DNA from: Symbiodinium natans
Taxonomy: Eukaryota > Sar > Dinophyceae > Suessiales > Symbiodiniaceae
DNA: 20,000 nt
Direction: 5' to 3'
Assembly: GCA_905221605.1 (NCBI GenBank)
Contig: CAJNDS010000580.1
Location: 211,164 to 231,163 of the forward strand
A model generated the notes under the pieces. The model did no database searches. It had not been told where the DNA came from and saw nothing but the letters and a program-made list of their open reading frames with translations. Both the position numbers and the translations under genes were made by a program. Positions within the stretch are counted from its first letter, which is position 1. Each line of letters begins with the position of its first letter. This document shows positions 1 through 6,347 of the stretch, in pieces.

Positions 1-245
1 AACCCTAGGGAAAAACCCATATGCCCTATAAACCCTGTCAACCCCTGTAGACCTTATAGACCCTACAAGCCCTAAAATTCCCCACAGACCCGAAACGCCA
101 GGCTTTAAGCCGCGCTTCTTTGAAACCCTAGACCCTAAACCCTAAACCCTAAACCCTAAACCCTAAACCCTAAACCCTAAACCCTAAACCCTAAACCCTA
201 AACCCTACAAGCCCCTAAGCTCTAAGCCCTAAGCCTCCCAGGCAC
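1..245 (-). repeat. Degenerate and pure CCCTAAA tract at left edge
   Basis: Bases 1-122 hold decayed CCCTAAA-like words (ACCCTG, CCCTATA, CCCTACA). Bases 123-207 are a clean run of about 12 CCCTAAA units, and 208-245 decay to CCCTAAG-like words. The G-rich strand is the minus strand. The tract lies just downstream, in minus-strand sense, of the candidate exon 246-317. Confidence 0.95.
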
Positions 246-317
246 CCTAGAACTGCTCGAAACTCGGCTGGAAGCTGCTCCTTGCTGTTTTCGCCCGCCT
301 GTCGTTCGGCAAGCAGG
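246..317 (-). CDS. Candidate exon, possible last exon
   Basis: On the minus strand an AG acceptor after a T-rich stretch (ends TTTGTTGAG) leads into a frame reading LLAERQAGENSK then EQLPAEFRAVL, ending at a donor-like GG|GTGCCT. It is 72 nt (1+69+2). A second frame reads CLPNDRRAK and ends in TAG at the same edge, which would make this a terminal exon. The plus strand is also open from 251 to 391, with a basic tail KPKRRRKNK. Strand and frame are therefore uncertain; minus is preferred because the better islands elsewhere are minus. Confidence 0.4.
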
Positions 318-380
318 CTCAACAAAGTGACAGCACTCAAGAAGCACCTCGCCAGAAACCAAAACGTCGTAGGAAGAACA

Positions 381-460
381 AGGGTTTAGGGTAAACCCTA
401 AACACTAAGCCCTAAACCCTAGCCCTAAACCCGAAACCCGAAACCCCACCCTAGCCAAAA
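381..460. repeat. Head-to-head telomere-like junction with decayed C tract
   Basis: TTTAGGG and CCCTAAA words meet directly (AGGGTTTAGGG followed at once by TAAACCCTAAA, 381-402), the arrangement expected of a telomere-telomere fusion or an inverted-repeat intron core. The rest is decayed CCCTAAA and CCCGAAA. Confidence 0.8.
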
Positions 461-776
461 CGTGGTTGAATGGTCTAGGGTTTGAGGTTTAGGGTTTCAT
501 GTACCCAGAGAGTTTGGAGTTTACCTACTGGGCTACTTATCGACAACCTTCGGACCCCAAACCTCAATCCCCTAGCCACCCAGCAACTCGATAGTAACTA
601 TCTAGGGGTTGTACCTCCTTAGTTGCTGAGTTCATAAGCCCCCCAAAAATGTGCACACTTTCAGTTCTATAGGGGGGTATAGTATCCCAAAAAGTGTAAC
701 GTGTACTTATTCAGCTTATAACCCGATTATAACCACATTAGGGCACTTGAGGGGCCCATAAATGAGTTATAAGTAC
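461..776. other. Non-coding island with a dispersed repeat
   Basis: This 316-bp stretch shows no convincing exon. It contains one copy (623-668) of a dispersed repeat whose partner is at 15126-15168, a run of G at 675-680, and AT-richer sequence with several TTATAA words around 715-770, two of which form a short inverted pair. Confidence 0.5.
623..668 (+). repeat. Dispersed repeat family A, copy 1
   Basis: It shares the ordered blocks TTGCTGAGTTCATAAG, then a C-rich/AAAAA stretch, then GTGCACAC and TTCAGTTC with 15126-15168. Differences are single bases and short indels in homopolymers, so the two are diverged copies of one sequence. Confidence 0.75.
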
Positions 777-919
777 CTAAACCCTAACCCTAAACCCTAA
801 ACCCTAAACCCTAAACCCTAAACCCTAAACCCTAAACCCTAAACCCTAAACCCTAAACCCTAAACCCTAAACCCTAAACCCTAAACCCTAAACCCTAAAC
901 CCTAAACCCTAAACCCTAC
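777..919 (-). repeat. CCCTAAA tract, about 19 units
   Basis: Nearly perfect CCCTAAA array with one CCCTAA hexamer near its left end. The flanks share the words TTATAAGT and AGTACC (766-773 on the left, 935-960 on the right), which may mean the array was inserted into, or expanded within, a short duplicated sequence. Confidence 0.97.
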
Positions 920-1340
920 CTAAACCCAAACAGTTCTTATAAGTGGTTAGTAAGTACCATGGGCCTCTAACTGTCGGCTGTCTGCTCAGTTGTTGAAGGG
1001 AAACCTTTCTGAACATCCTTACGGTAGTATAAGGGCTATATTAGGAGTATGTTAAGGAGAACCTTTAAGGGCACAACCTTAGGATGGGAGTCTTAATCCC
1101 TTGAAACACGGGTGCCCTCAACATTCGGTTTATGAGGAAACCTCACCCCAAACAAGGGGAATAAGGATGCTGCTGAGTGCACCTCCTGACCGTAAACCCT
1201 AAACCCGAATTCATCTCTTAAATCCAGAAAGGGAAATAACATGGAAAGGCGAAACTCAAACTCCGAAAAAGAAAAAAGTATCTCTAAGTGCCAAAAAAGG
1301 GAACCTTGCACACCAAATTTGCCTGAACCCCATGCCCGAT
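920..1340. other. Non-coding island carrying the target-like dispersed repeat
   Basis: No supported exon is seen in these 420 bp. The stretch contains the family B dispersed repeat (1110-1185) and purine-rich sequence at 1215-1310. The short open frame on the minus strand here (1093-1311) has no splice or compositional support and is treated as chance. Confidence 0.5.
1110..1185 (+). repeat. Dispersed repeat family B, copy 1 (unoccupied)
   Basis: Ordered blocks GGGTGCC, GGTTTATGAGGAAACCT, CCCCAAACAAGGGGAATAAGG and GCTGAG.GC match 18326-18332 plus 19070-19126. In that second copy the 714-bp fold-back element sits between the GGGTGCC block and the GGTTTAT block, so this copy resembles an empty site. 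Confidence 0.65.
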
Positions 1341-1405
1341 CCCTAAACCCTAAACCCTAAACCCTAAACCCTAAACCCTAAACCCTAAACCCTAAACCCT
1401 AAACC
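1341..1405 (-). repeat. CCCTAAA tract
   Basis: About nine clean CCCTAAA units, directly downstream in minus-strand sense of the candidate exon 1455-1513. Confidence 0.97.
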
Positions 1406-1454
1406 ACACCTATGTGAGTTGGGCAGCTCTGCTTCTTGAAAAAATGCCTCTCAC

Positions 1455-1513
1455 AGCTTTTCCACGCTTCGCTTTGGTGACAGGATCTGGGTAATGAACT
1501 TTGTGGACCTCGG
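1455..1513 (-). CDS. Candidate internal exon
   Basis: Minus strand: acceptor GCAAACCAG, then an open frame with EVHKVHYPDP and VTKAKRGKA, then a strong donor GCT|GTGAGAGG. Length 59 nt (2+57). In this frame it is lysine-rich and hydrophilic. The plus strand is open too (GDRIWVMNF, after CTCTCACAG), but its donor is only GTTTTA. The frame preferred here does not join cleanly to the exon 1903-1943, so the model between them is incomplete. Confidence 0.5.
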
Positions 1514-1529
1514 CTGGTTTGCGAAAAAG

Positions 1530-1629
1530 GTTTTAGGGTTTAGGGTTTAGGGTTTAGGGTTTAGGGTTTAGGGTTTAGGGTTTAGGGTTTAGGGTTTAGG
1601 GTTTAGGGTTTAGGGTTTAGGGTTTAGGG
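1530..1629 (+). repeat. TTTAGGG tract
   Basis: Thirteen to fourteen clean TTTAGGG units. Together with the CCCTAAA tract at 1341-1405 it brackets the exon-like island in the CCCTAAA-island-TTTAGGG arrangement that is common in this window. Confidence 0.97.
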
Positions 1630-1762
1630 GAACCCGAAGATAGATCCCTAAATAGTAGGATTCCGCTTCTTAATAAGGACCCAAATTAAGGTACCCCTAA
1701 ACCCCAAGCCCTATATAGGATGGCCCTTAAAACCCTTTGAAAAGATGGTACTGAAAAGGATT

Positions 1763-1805
1763 AGGGTTTAGGGTTTAGGGCCTAGGGCTTGGGGCTTAGG
1801 GTTCC
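1763..1805 (+). repeat. Short TTTAGGG tract with CTAGGG/TTGGGG variants
   Basis: Two clean units followed by the variants CCTAGGG, CTTGGGG and CTTAGGG. The surrounding 1630-1900 is unique sequence without a supported exon. Confidence 0.85.
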
Positions 1806-1902
1806 TCTTGAGCCCAATACGGGAAAAGAAAAAAACAAAACGCCCCAAGGGGCCTACCTTGTCTAAGCCCCCAAGGCCCTCCCTAAACCCCACGTCTCAG
1901 AC

Positions 1903-1943
1903 CTCGGCAAAGTTAGGGCTTCCGCTCTGACTTCCCGCATGAG
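1903..1943 (-). CDS. Candidate small exon
   Basis: Minus strand: acceptor CATGTTGCAG and donor CCGAG|GTCTGAG bound 41 nt. In the frame carried over from exon 2348-2387 it reads LMREVRAEALTLP plus two bases. A second frame (HAGSQSGSPNFAE) is also open, so the frame rests only on phase agreement with the upstream candidate. Confidence 0.35.
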
Positions 1944-1974
1944 CTGCAACATGGATGCCGGAAACCCTCGGATG

Positions 1975-2107
1975 CCTGAAACCCCAAACCCCAAACCCCA
2001 AACCCCAAACCCCAAACCCTAAACCCTAAACCCTAAACCCTAGACCCCAAACCCTAAACCCTAAACCCTAGACCCTAAACCGAAAACCCTCAACCCTCAA
2101 CCCTAGG
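1975..2107 (-). repeat. CCCCAAA block followed by CCCTAAA
   Basis: Five or six CCCCAAA units (1978-2019) precede CCCTAAA units with CCCTAGA and CCCTCAA variants. The clustering of one variant indicates local duplication rather than telomerase synthesis. Confidence 0.93.
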
Positions 2108-2149
2108 CTGGGGCTTATGGGGCTAGTCGGGAATTGGGTACCTTGCTAT

Positions 2150-2333
2150 GGTCTTAGGGTTTAAGGGCTTTAGGGCTTTGGGGTTTAGGGTTTTCGGGTT
2201 TTAGGGCTTTAGGGCTTTAGGGTTTTAGGGTTTTCGGGTTTTAGGGTTTTAGGGTTTTAGGATTTTAGGGTTTAGGGTTTTAGGGCTTTAGGGCTTTAGG
2301 GTTTTAGGGTTTTAGGGATTTAGGGATTTAGGG
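2150..2333 (+). repeat. Mixed TTTTAGGG/CTTTAGGG octamer tract
   Basis: Octamers TTTTAGGG and CTTTAGGG with TTTTCGGG and ATTTAGGG variants, clearly different in unit length from the heptamer tracts. Confidence 0.93.
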
Positions 2334-2347
2334 TCCTTGGAGCATAC

Positions 2348-2387
2348 GGCAGATGCCAGATCGAACTCGTCTTTCAATGGTCCATCC
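2348..2387 (-). CDS. Candidate small exon
   Basis: Minus strand: acceptor TTGTTCTCAAAG, donor TGCC|GTATGC, 40 nt. In the phase set by the upstream candidate 2719-2795 it reads DGPLKDEFDLASA (1+39), an acidic, protein-like peptide ending in phase 0. The alternative frame reads GWTIERRVRSGIC. A poly-C run lies just upstream at 2405-2419. Confidence 0.45.
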
Positions 2388-2404
2388 CTTTGAGAACAAC
2401 CCGA

Positions 2405-2419
2405 CCCCCCCCCCCCCCA
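2405..2419. repeat. Poly(C) run
   Basis: An uninterrupted run of about 14 C between an exon-like island and a TTTTAGGG tract. In minus-strand sense it is a poly-G run inside a candidate intron. Confidence 0.95.
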
Positions 2420-2428
2420 CCTTGTTAC

Positions 2429-2550
2429 GGTTTTAGGATCTTAGGGTCTTAGGGTCTTAGGGTTTTAGGGTTTTAGGGCTTTAGGGTTTTAGGGTTTTAG
2501 GGTTTTAGGGTGTTAGGGTTTTAGGGTTTTAGGGTGCAAGGGTCTTAGAG
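2429..2550 (+). repeat. TTTTAGGG octamer tract
   Basis: Fifteen or so octamers with TCTTAGGG at its left end and a G-TTAGGG variant. The 80 bp after it (2551-2628) show no supported feature. Confidence 0.93.
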
Positions 2551-2628
2551 TCTTGCGAACCTCAAGAAATCCCCCCTAGATACGACACTCCTTACTATCA
2601 GAACCCCCAATTTACCTGGGCACTCCTG

Positions 2629-2710
2629 CCCTAAACCCTAAACCCCGAACCCTGAACCCCAAACCCTAAACCCTAAACCCTAAACCCTAAACCCTAAACC
2701 CTAAACCCTC
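2629..2710 (-). repeat. CCCTAAA tract
   Basis: About eleven units, the first few as CCCGAA, CCCTGAA and CCCCAAA. It starts within eight bases of the donor of candidate exon 2719-2795. Confidence 0.95.
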
Positions 2711-2718
2711 AACTTCAC

Positions 2719-2795
2719 GTGAGTCTTAGAGCGGCTGTAAAGCCAAGATGCTCGATGAAAGGGCACTTGGCAGGTGCTCCAAGGCCAACGAGGTC
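2719..2795 (-). CDS. Candidate internal exon, one of the best supported
   Basis: Minus strand: a pyrimidine-rich acceptor CCCTTCCTTGCAG|G opens a frame with DLVGLGAPAKC and PFIEHLGFTAALRL, closed by a donor CTCAC|GTGAAG. Length 77 nt (75+2). Codons mostly end in C, G or T, and the peptide mixes hydrophobic and charged residues like a real domain. CCCTAAA lies on one side (2629-2710) and TTTAGGG on the other (2812-2975). I do not recognise the product. Confidence 0.6.
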
Positions 2796-2811
2796 CTGCA
2801 AGGAAGGGGTG

Positions 2812-2975
2812 TGGGGTTTGGGGTTTAGGGTTTAGGGTTTAGGGTTTAGGGCTTAGGGTTTAGGGTTTAGGGTTTAGGGTTTAGGGTTTAGGGTTTAGGG
2901 TTTAGGGTTTAGGGTTTAGGGTTTAGGGTTTGGGGTTTGGGGTTTGGGGTTTAGGGTTTAGGGTCTAGTGTTTGG
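2812..2975 (+). repeat. TTTAGGG tract with TTTGGGG edges
   Basis: About 22 units. TTTGGGG variants cluster at both ends while the core is clean. Confidence 0.97.
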
Positions 2976-3016
2976 GGTTGAGGGTTATTTTTAAGGCAGG
3001 GGATGAAGGAGTCAGG

Positions 3017-3168
3017 CACCTTACAGCCCCTGTACTACCCTCTGAGGATTGCTCTCAAGGGCACCCGATGCCCCCGATTTCCGAGTAAGAACTTAGGTAC
3101 CTTATATCCCCCTGTACTACCCTTTGAGGGGTTCAAAAGGGTACCCGGTTCCCTTGTTTCCGAATAAC
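3017..3168 (+). repeat. Diverged tandem duplication, period about 81 bp
   Basis: 3017-3087 and 3098-3168 share the blocks ACCTTA, CTGTACTACCCT, TGAGG, AAGGG.ACCCG, CCC..TTTCCGA.TAA in the same order. The copies differ at many sites, so the duplication is old. Confidence 0.75.
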
Positions 3169-3171
3169 TTC

Positions 3172-3233
3172 GTTGTCCAGTACCTGGCGGAACTGAAGGT
3201 TAACCTTGGGGATTCTGAGGTGACCTACTCTAC
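3172..3233 (+). repeat. Dispersed repeat family C, uninterrupted copy
   Basis: It matches 18093-18149 and then 18244-18259. Here GATTCTG is directly followed by AGGTGACCTACTCTAC. Plus-strand translation contains VVQYLAELKVNL, and most differences in the left part from the other copy are at third codon positions, suggesting a once-coding repeat. In minus-strand sense the same DNA has possible splice sites around 3185-3205. Confidence 0.65.
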
Positions 3234-3289
3234 TACTAAGACAAGAGCCAGTAAGTCTCAGGAAGGGTTCATTATCTATCTTCAGGATT

Positions 3290-3411
3290 TGGAGGGTTGG
3301 GGGTTTTGGGGGGGGTCTGGGGGGGCTTGTGGGTTTGTTGCTTTTTTTTGTGGGGGGTTGGGGGGTTTTGGGGCGGCATTTTGGGGGGTGTTTTGGGGAC
3401 CTGCCGGGGTT
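3290..3411 (+). repeat. G-rich low-complexity block
   Basis: Runs of four to eight G separated by T-rich spacers across 120 bp, ending in GGGGTTT, with GGGTTTG and TTTTGGGG words. It has several possible G-quadruplex motifs. The open frames through it (MRGSKGYP... on plus, PPKCRPKTPQ... on minus) follow from composition and are not called genes. Confidence 0.8.
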
Positions 3412-3433
3412 TAAGAAATCAGGGCCTGGGCTT
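3401..3433 (-). CDS. Possible micro-exon
   Basis: Minus strand: acceptor GCCCCCAG, donor GGCAG|GTCCCC, 33 nt reading SPGPDFLNPG with one leading and two trailing bases. Its phase fits the preceding candidate 3627-3682 but not the following one (2719-2795). Weak. Confidence 0.28.
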
Positions 3434-3499
3434 CTGGGGGCAAAGTCAAACTCCACGCTAAGCCCTACACCCAGTACCCTGAACCGTTGGCCCTAGCCC

Positions 3500-3618
3500 T
3501 CTAAACCCTAAACCCCAAACCCTAAACCCTAAACCCTAAACCCCAACCTTAAACCCTAATTAAACCCTCATTAAACCCTAAACCGTAAACTCTAAAGCCT
3601 AAACATCCCTAAACCCAA
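3500..3618 (-). repeat. Degenerate CCCTAAA tract
   Basis: CCCTAAA and CCCCAAA units plus variants with TTAAACCCT spacing (AATTAAACCC, CATTAAACCC). Confidence 0.9.
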
Positions 3619-3626
3619 GTCCTAAC

Positions 3627-3682
3627 CCCTGTGGGTGGCTGAAGGTTTTCGGCGGCGAGGCTTCTTCGTTCAGAGTTTCAGG
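3627..3682 (-). CDS. Candidate small exon
   Basis: Minus strand: acceptor CTGTCTGTGCAAG, then PETLNEEASPPK and TFSHPQ, then CAGGG|GTTAGG as donor, 56 nt (54+2). The peptide is acidic and proline-rich. The plus strand is also open over most of the island (WVAEGFRRRGFF). The island is flanked by CCCTAAA on both sides. Confidence 0.35.
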
Positions 3683-3761
3683 CTTGCACAGACAGGGATT
3701 TTGGGAATAGGGCTTACGAGTAGGGCTTCGGTGTGGTGGCCCAAAAACCCTCTACTATAAG

Positions 3762-4012
3762 CCCCTAAACCCCTAAACCCCTAAACCCCTAAACCCCTAA
3801 ACCCCTAAACCCTAAACCCTAAGTCCTAAACCCTAAACCCTAACCCCTAAACCCTAAACCCTAAACCCTAAACCCTAAAACCTAAACCCTAAACCCTAAA
3901 CCCTAAACCCTAAACCCTAAACCCTAAACCCTAAACCCTAAACCCTAAACCCTAAACCCTAAACCCTAACCCTAAACCCTAAACCCTAAACCCTAAACCC
4001 CGAACCCCAAAC
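3762..4012 (-). repeat. Long CCCTAAA tract beginning as CCCCTAAA octamers
   Basis: About 250 bp: six CCCCTAAA octamers (3762-3810), then some 27 CCCTAAA heptamers with single CCCTAAG, CCTAAA and CCCTAA variants, ending in CCCGAAC and CCCCAAA. The second longest tract in the window. Confidence 0.97.
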
Positions 4013-4077
4013 CCTAATGGGTCCGTCGCGCATGCGAGCTTGTCAGCTGGCTTGAGACCCTTCATCACCTGCCTCGG
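4013..4077 (-). CDS. Candidate internal exon
   Basis: Minus strand: acceptor TAGCTCACAG, frame PRQVMKGLKPAD then KLACATDP, donor ATTAGG|GTTTGG. If the next GT (TTTGGG|GTTCGG, ending at 4006) is used, the exon is 72 nt and ends in phase 0. The donor sits inside the first telomere-like repeat, so the exon end and the repeat overlap by a few bases. Phase agrees with the upstream candidate 4449-4508. Confidence 0.45.
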
Positions 4078-4087
4078 CTGTGAGCTA

Positions 4088-4272
4088 CTTAGGGTTTAGG
4101 GTTTAGGGTTGAGGGTCTAGGGTTTAGGGTTGAGGGGAGACTTAGCCTCCACGCGAAACCCTAAACAGATCAGGGCTGCGCAGCCCTAAACCTAAACCCT
4201 AAACCCGCTACCTCGCTCTAAACACGACCGTTTAGGCTTTGAGTTTAGGGTTTAGGGTTCCGGGTTTCGGGC
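4088..4272. repeat. Mixed short TTTAGGG and CCCTAAA clusters
   Basis: TTTAGGG/TTGAGGG units at 4088-4133, CCCTAAA at 4185-4208 and TTTAGGG again at 4232-4270, with unique filler. A 16-bp palindrome AGGGCTGCGCAGCCCT lies at 4168-4183. Confidence 0.85.
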
Positions 4273-4448
4273 TCACTGTGGTGATTCTTAGTCTACGGGC
4301 CGCTGGGCACCAATAGTCCTACAGTCTGAAGCCCCCAGCTTTCCACCCGATCATGGGCCTGCACCACTAGATACCAAGATCACAAGGAAAGACCCAAAAA
4401 ACATCCAGGGGTTCCATAGCCACCCTCGACTTGGGTGCTGCCATTCAC

Positions 4449-4508
4449 CCGCGCGATGAAGCAAGTACACTGGAGAGGTGGCACGCGGCCGACATCCAGT
4501 GGGCTTCG
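4449..4508 (-). CDS. Candidate internal exon
   Basis: Minus strand: acceptor ACCTGTCTAG and donor GCGCGG|GTGAAT enclose exactly 60 nt, phase 0 to 0, with RSPLDVGRVPP and LQCTCFIAR. It lies in the long unique island 4273-4829, whose other open frames (4351-4706 on minus; a plus-strand frame with MPGQFYCQMHAVMPG) may be shadows or further coding remnants. No product is recognised. Confidence 0.55.
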
Positions 4509-4829
4509 CTAGACAGGTGATTTGCTTGTGGAAGGAACATGCCAGGACAATTCTACTGCCAAATGCATGCTGTGATGCCTGGCTGCACGCGGGGGGTTGT
4601 AATTGAGGCCGAAACCCTTCACCCTGCACCCCAAAGCCAGGGGAATGGTCAGGGACTCCCTTGAGCAAGGGTTTCTCGGGCGGCTGTAGTTAGGGTGGGA
4701 TGACAAGACCCAAGCCCTAATAAGGTTTAGCCCAAAACCGAAAGCTGGCGGACCATCTGGATCTTCTGCGAACCTCTGGGACTAACCTGGGACCTCCCTG
4801 CGACCCCTGCACCTTCCTGAAACCCCCAC
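4509..4829. other. Unique island without a settled gene
   Basis: About 320 bp of non-repetitive, 57%-GC-like sequence. Both strands have 40-105 codon open frames, none with clear family features. The short plus-strand frame around 4545-4660 (MPGQFYCQMHAVMP then GCTRGVVIEAE) is the most protein-like, but the strand is opposite to the rest. 4780-4826 has a CCTGGGACCTCCC-like triplicated word. Confidence 0.35.
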
Positions 4830-4935
4830 GGTTTAGGGTTTAAGAGTTTAGGGTTCAGGGTTTAGGGTTTAGGGTTTAGAGTTTAGGGTTTAGGGTTTAG
4901 GGCTTAGGGTTTAGGGTTTAGGGTCTAGGCTTAGG
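4830..4935 (+). repeat. TTTAGGG tract
   Basis: About 13 units with TTAAGAG, TTCAGGG, TTTAGAG and CTTAGGG variants. Confidence 0.95.
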
Positions 4936-4959
4936 GCCTAACCCAGAAAGAAGAGTTCG

Positions 4960-5085
4960 ATGGGGGGCGGGGTGGGGCTACTCAGCTACGCGAGTAGGCG
5001 TACGAAGGAGCGCGCCCCTAAATCAAAAAGAAACGGCGCACTCCCCGCGCGCGTACACAGATACATCCTAAACCCTAAACCCTAA
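4960..5085 (+). CDS. Small open frame, doubtful
   Basis: ATG-initiated frame of 41 codons on the plus strand, starting MGGGVGLLSYASRR, basic in the middle (RAPKSKRNG), and running into CCCTAAA repeats, which supply NPKP and the stop. An AG lies upstream (CTAACCCAG). No other plus-strand gene is supported nearby, so this may be chance in a GC-rich island. Confidence 0.2.
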   Translation: MGGGVGLLSYASRRTKERAPKSKRNGALPARVHRYILNPKP

Positions 5086-5101
5086 ACCCTAAACCCTAAA
5101 C
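5068..5101 (-). repeat. Short CCCTAAA tract
   Basis: Nearly five units. In minus sense it begins with the GT of the donor of exon 5102-5184 (GGA|GTTTAGGG). Confidence 0.95.
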
Positions 5102-5184
5102 TCCCAGTCCAAGCGGCAGGAAGGAGTCCGCCTTGTAGTAAATGTCCACATCGATGAGGCGGAGCTTGTCATCAACCTTCACAT
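5102..5184 (-). CDS. Candidate internal exon bounded by telomere-like splice sites
   Basis: Minus strand: 83 nt (2+81) reading VKVDDKLRLIDVDIYY then KADSFLPLGLG. The acceptor is AGTTTAGTTTAG and the donor is CTGGGA|GTTTAGGG, so both splice sites are made of telomere-like words. The alternation of charged and aliphatic residues and the codon bias towards C and G in third positions support coding. It ends in phase 0, matching 4449-4508. Family not recognised. Confidence 0.6.
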
Positions 5185-5192
5185 CTAAACTA

Positions 5193-5285
5193 AACTCCCT
5201 GAACCCTAAACCCTAAACCCAAACCGGCACCCTAAACCCTAAACCCTGAACCCTGAACCCTAAACCCTACACTCTAAACCAAACC
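5193..5285 (-). repeat. Degenerate CCCTAAA tract
   Basis: CCCTAAA, CCCTGAA and CCCAAAC words with one unique insertion (CCGGCAC). Confidence 0.9.
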
Positions 5286-5291
5286 CAGGAC

Positions 5292-5348
5292 CTGCGCTCC
5301 CGCCTCGGCCACGGCGAAACCATACATTTCGACAAGCTCTCCGTTGCC
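5292..5348 (-). CDS. Candidate internal exon
   Basis: Minus strand: acceptor GCCTTCGAACAG|G and donor GCGCAG|GTCCTG bound 57 nt. The most protein-like frame (GNGELVEMYGFAVAEAGAQ) is phase 0. The frame demanded by both neighbours (5765-6128 ending +1, 5102-5184 starting with two bases) instead reads QRRACRNVWF. This conflict is unresolved. The plus strand is open as well (DLRSRLGHGETIHFD), with an acceptor-like CCCAG. Confidence 0.5.
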
Positions 5349-5372
5349 CTGTTCGAAGGCCAAGAAGTTGGG

Positions 5373-5570
5373 GGGTTTAGAGTTTAGGGTTTAGGGATTA
5401 GGGTTTAGGGTTTAGGGTTCAGGGTTCAGGGTTTAGGGTTCAGGGTTTAGGGTTTAGGGGTTCAAGGCTTCAAGGGCTCAAGGCTTCGAGGGCTCTAGGG
5501 TTTAGGGTTTCGGGTTTAGGACTTAGGGTTTAGGGTTGAGGGGTTCAAGGGTTCGGGGGTTCAGGGGTTC
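5373..5570 (+). repeat. Degenerate TTTAGGG tract with TTCAAGG-type derivatives
   Basis: Clean and TTCAGGG-type units to 5458, then GGCTTCAAGG/GGCTCAAGG derivatives, then TTTAGGG and TTCGGGG words. It shows stepwise decay of the repeat. Confidence 0.9.
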
Positions 5571-5656
5571 TATCCTCGCCAATCTTGACCTTCAGGTTTG
5601 GGTTCAGGAGTTTCGGCTTTCGGATACAGGGCTCCAGGGTTCAGGGGCTTAAATTC

Positions 5657-5758
5657 AAAAACCCTAAACCCGAAACCCCAAACCCCAAACCCAAACCTCA
5701 AACCCTGAACCCTGAACCCTAAACCCTAAACCCCAAACCCTAAACCCTAAACCCTAAA
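5657..5758 (-). repeat. CCCTAAA tract with CCCGAAA/CCCCAAA edge
   Basis: About 14 units. In minus sense it follows the donor of exon 5765-6128 directly (G|GTAAGG then TTTAGGG repeats). Confidence 0.95.
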
Positions 5759-5764
5759 CCTTAC

Positions 5765-6128
5765 CAGTGCGGGAGGGCCCGGCATCCAACGCCAGGGCCC
5801 CGACTTTGGCCACGGCATAGTCACCATGCTCGGATTTTGGCTCTGCTGGGGACCTGTTTCGGGTGATCCACAGTCTGTTCCCCTCCTGCTCCGGAATGGT
5901 GCTATTCCCGAGATCTTTTTTCATAGTGGCTATGACCGTGCTTTGCAGTGCTCGCTTCGCGCCAAGCCCCCCTTCCGGGTAAATGAGTTCAACCCGGCAG
6001 AACCTAGCCCTGACGACGGGAATGTGAATGTCTCTCAGCAGCGCTGATGCCTGGTGCCTGTGGAAGACGTTTTTGACTTCTCTTTCAATGTCCGACTTCT
6101 TAGCATCGTGCCACCCTCCAAGCACCAA
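5765..6128 (-). CDS. Large candidate exon, retroelement-like
   Basis: Minus strand: 364 nt between acceptor GATGACCTTCAG and a consensus-like donor CACTG|GTAAGG. It is the longest island frame with good codon bias. The peptide (about 121 aa) contains LVLGGWHDAKKSD, IPVVRARFCRVEL and EQEGNRLWITRNRS. From memory this resembles the segment before the endonuclease/reverse transcriptase in dinoflagellate LINE-type ORFs; I cannot verify that. An in-frame TAA lies ten codons upstream of the acceptor, so the exon must start near 6128. The plus-strand frame at 5826-6047 is its shadow. Confidence 0.65.
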
Positions 6129-6195
6129 CTGAAGGTCATCGACCAGGCGTTCCGATTACACCGAAGAGGTTCCTGGGGAGCGATCCCCTCCGTCT

Positions 6196-6330
6196 AGGGT
6201 TTCGGGTTTAGGATTTAGGGTTTCGGGTTTAGTGTTTAGGTTTAGGGATTAGGATAGGCTAGAGCACGCGAACCCGGGTTTTGGGGGTTTGCGGGGGTTG
6301 GGGGGTTTGAGAGGTTTTGAGGGTTTAGGG
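6196..6330 (+). repeat. Degenerate TTTAGGG and G-rich block
   Basis: TTTCGGG/TTTAGGG units with TTTAGTG and TTAGGAT variants, then G-runs (GGGTTTTGGGGG, GCGGGGG) to 6330. Confidence 0.85.
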
Positions 6331-6347
6331 AACAACTCACTCGTCAC

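Noticed and set aside
251-391. Plus-strand frame with a nuclear-localisation-like tail KPKRRRKNK
   Set aside because: The minus strand of the same island offers splice sites consistent with the other exons; kept only as an alternative.
3124-3456. Overlapping 96- and 107-codon frames on both strands
   Set aside because: They owe their length to the G-rich block (Gly/Trp/Phe on plus, Pro/Lys on minus) and cross repeat families; no start, splice or composition evidence.
5826-6047. Plus-strand 73-codon frame
   Set aside because: Antisense shadow of the better supported minus-strand exon 5765-6128.
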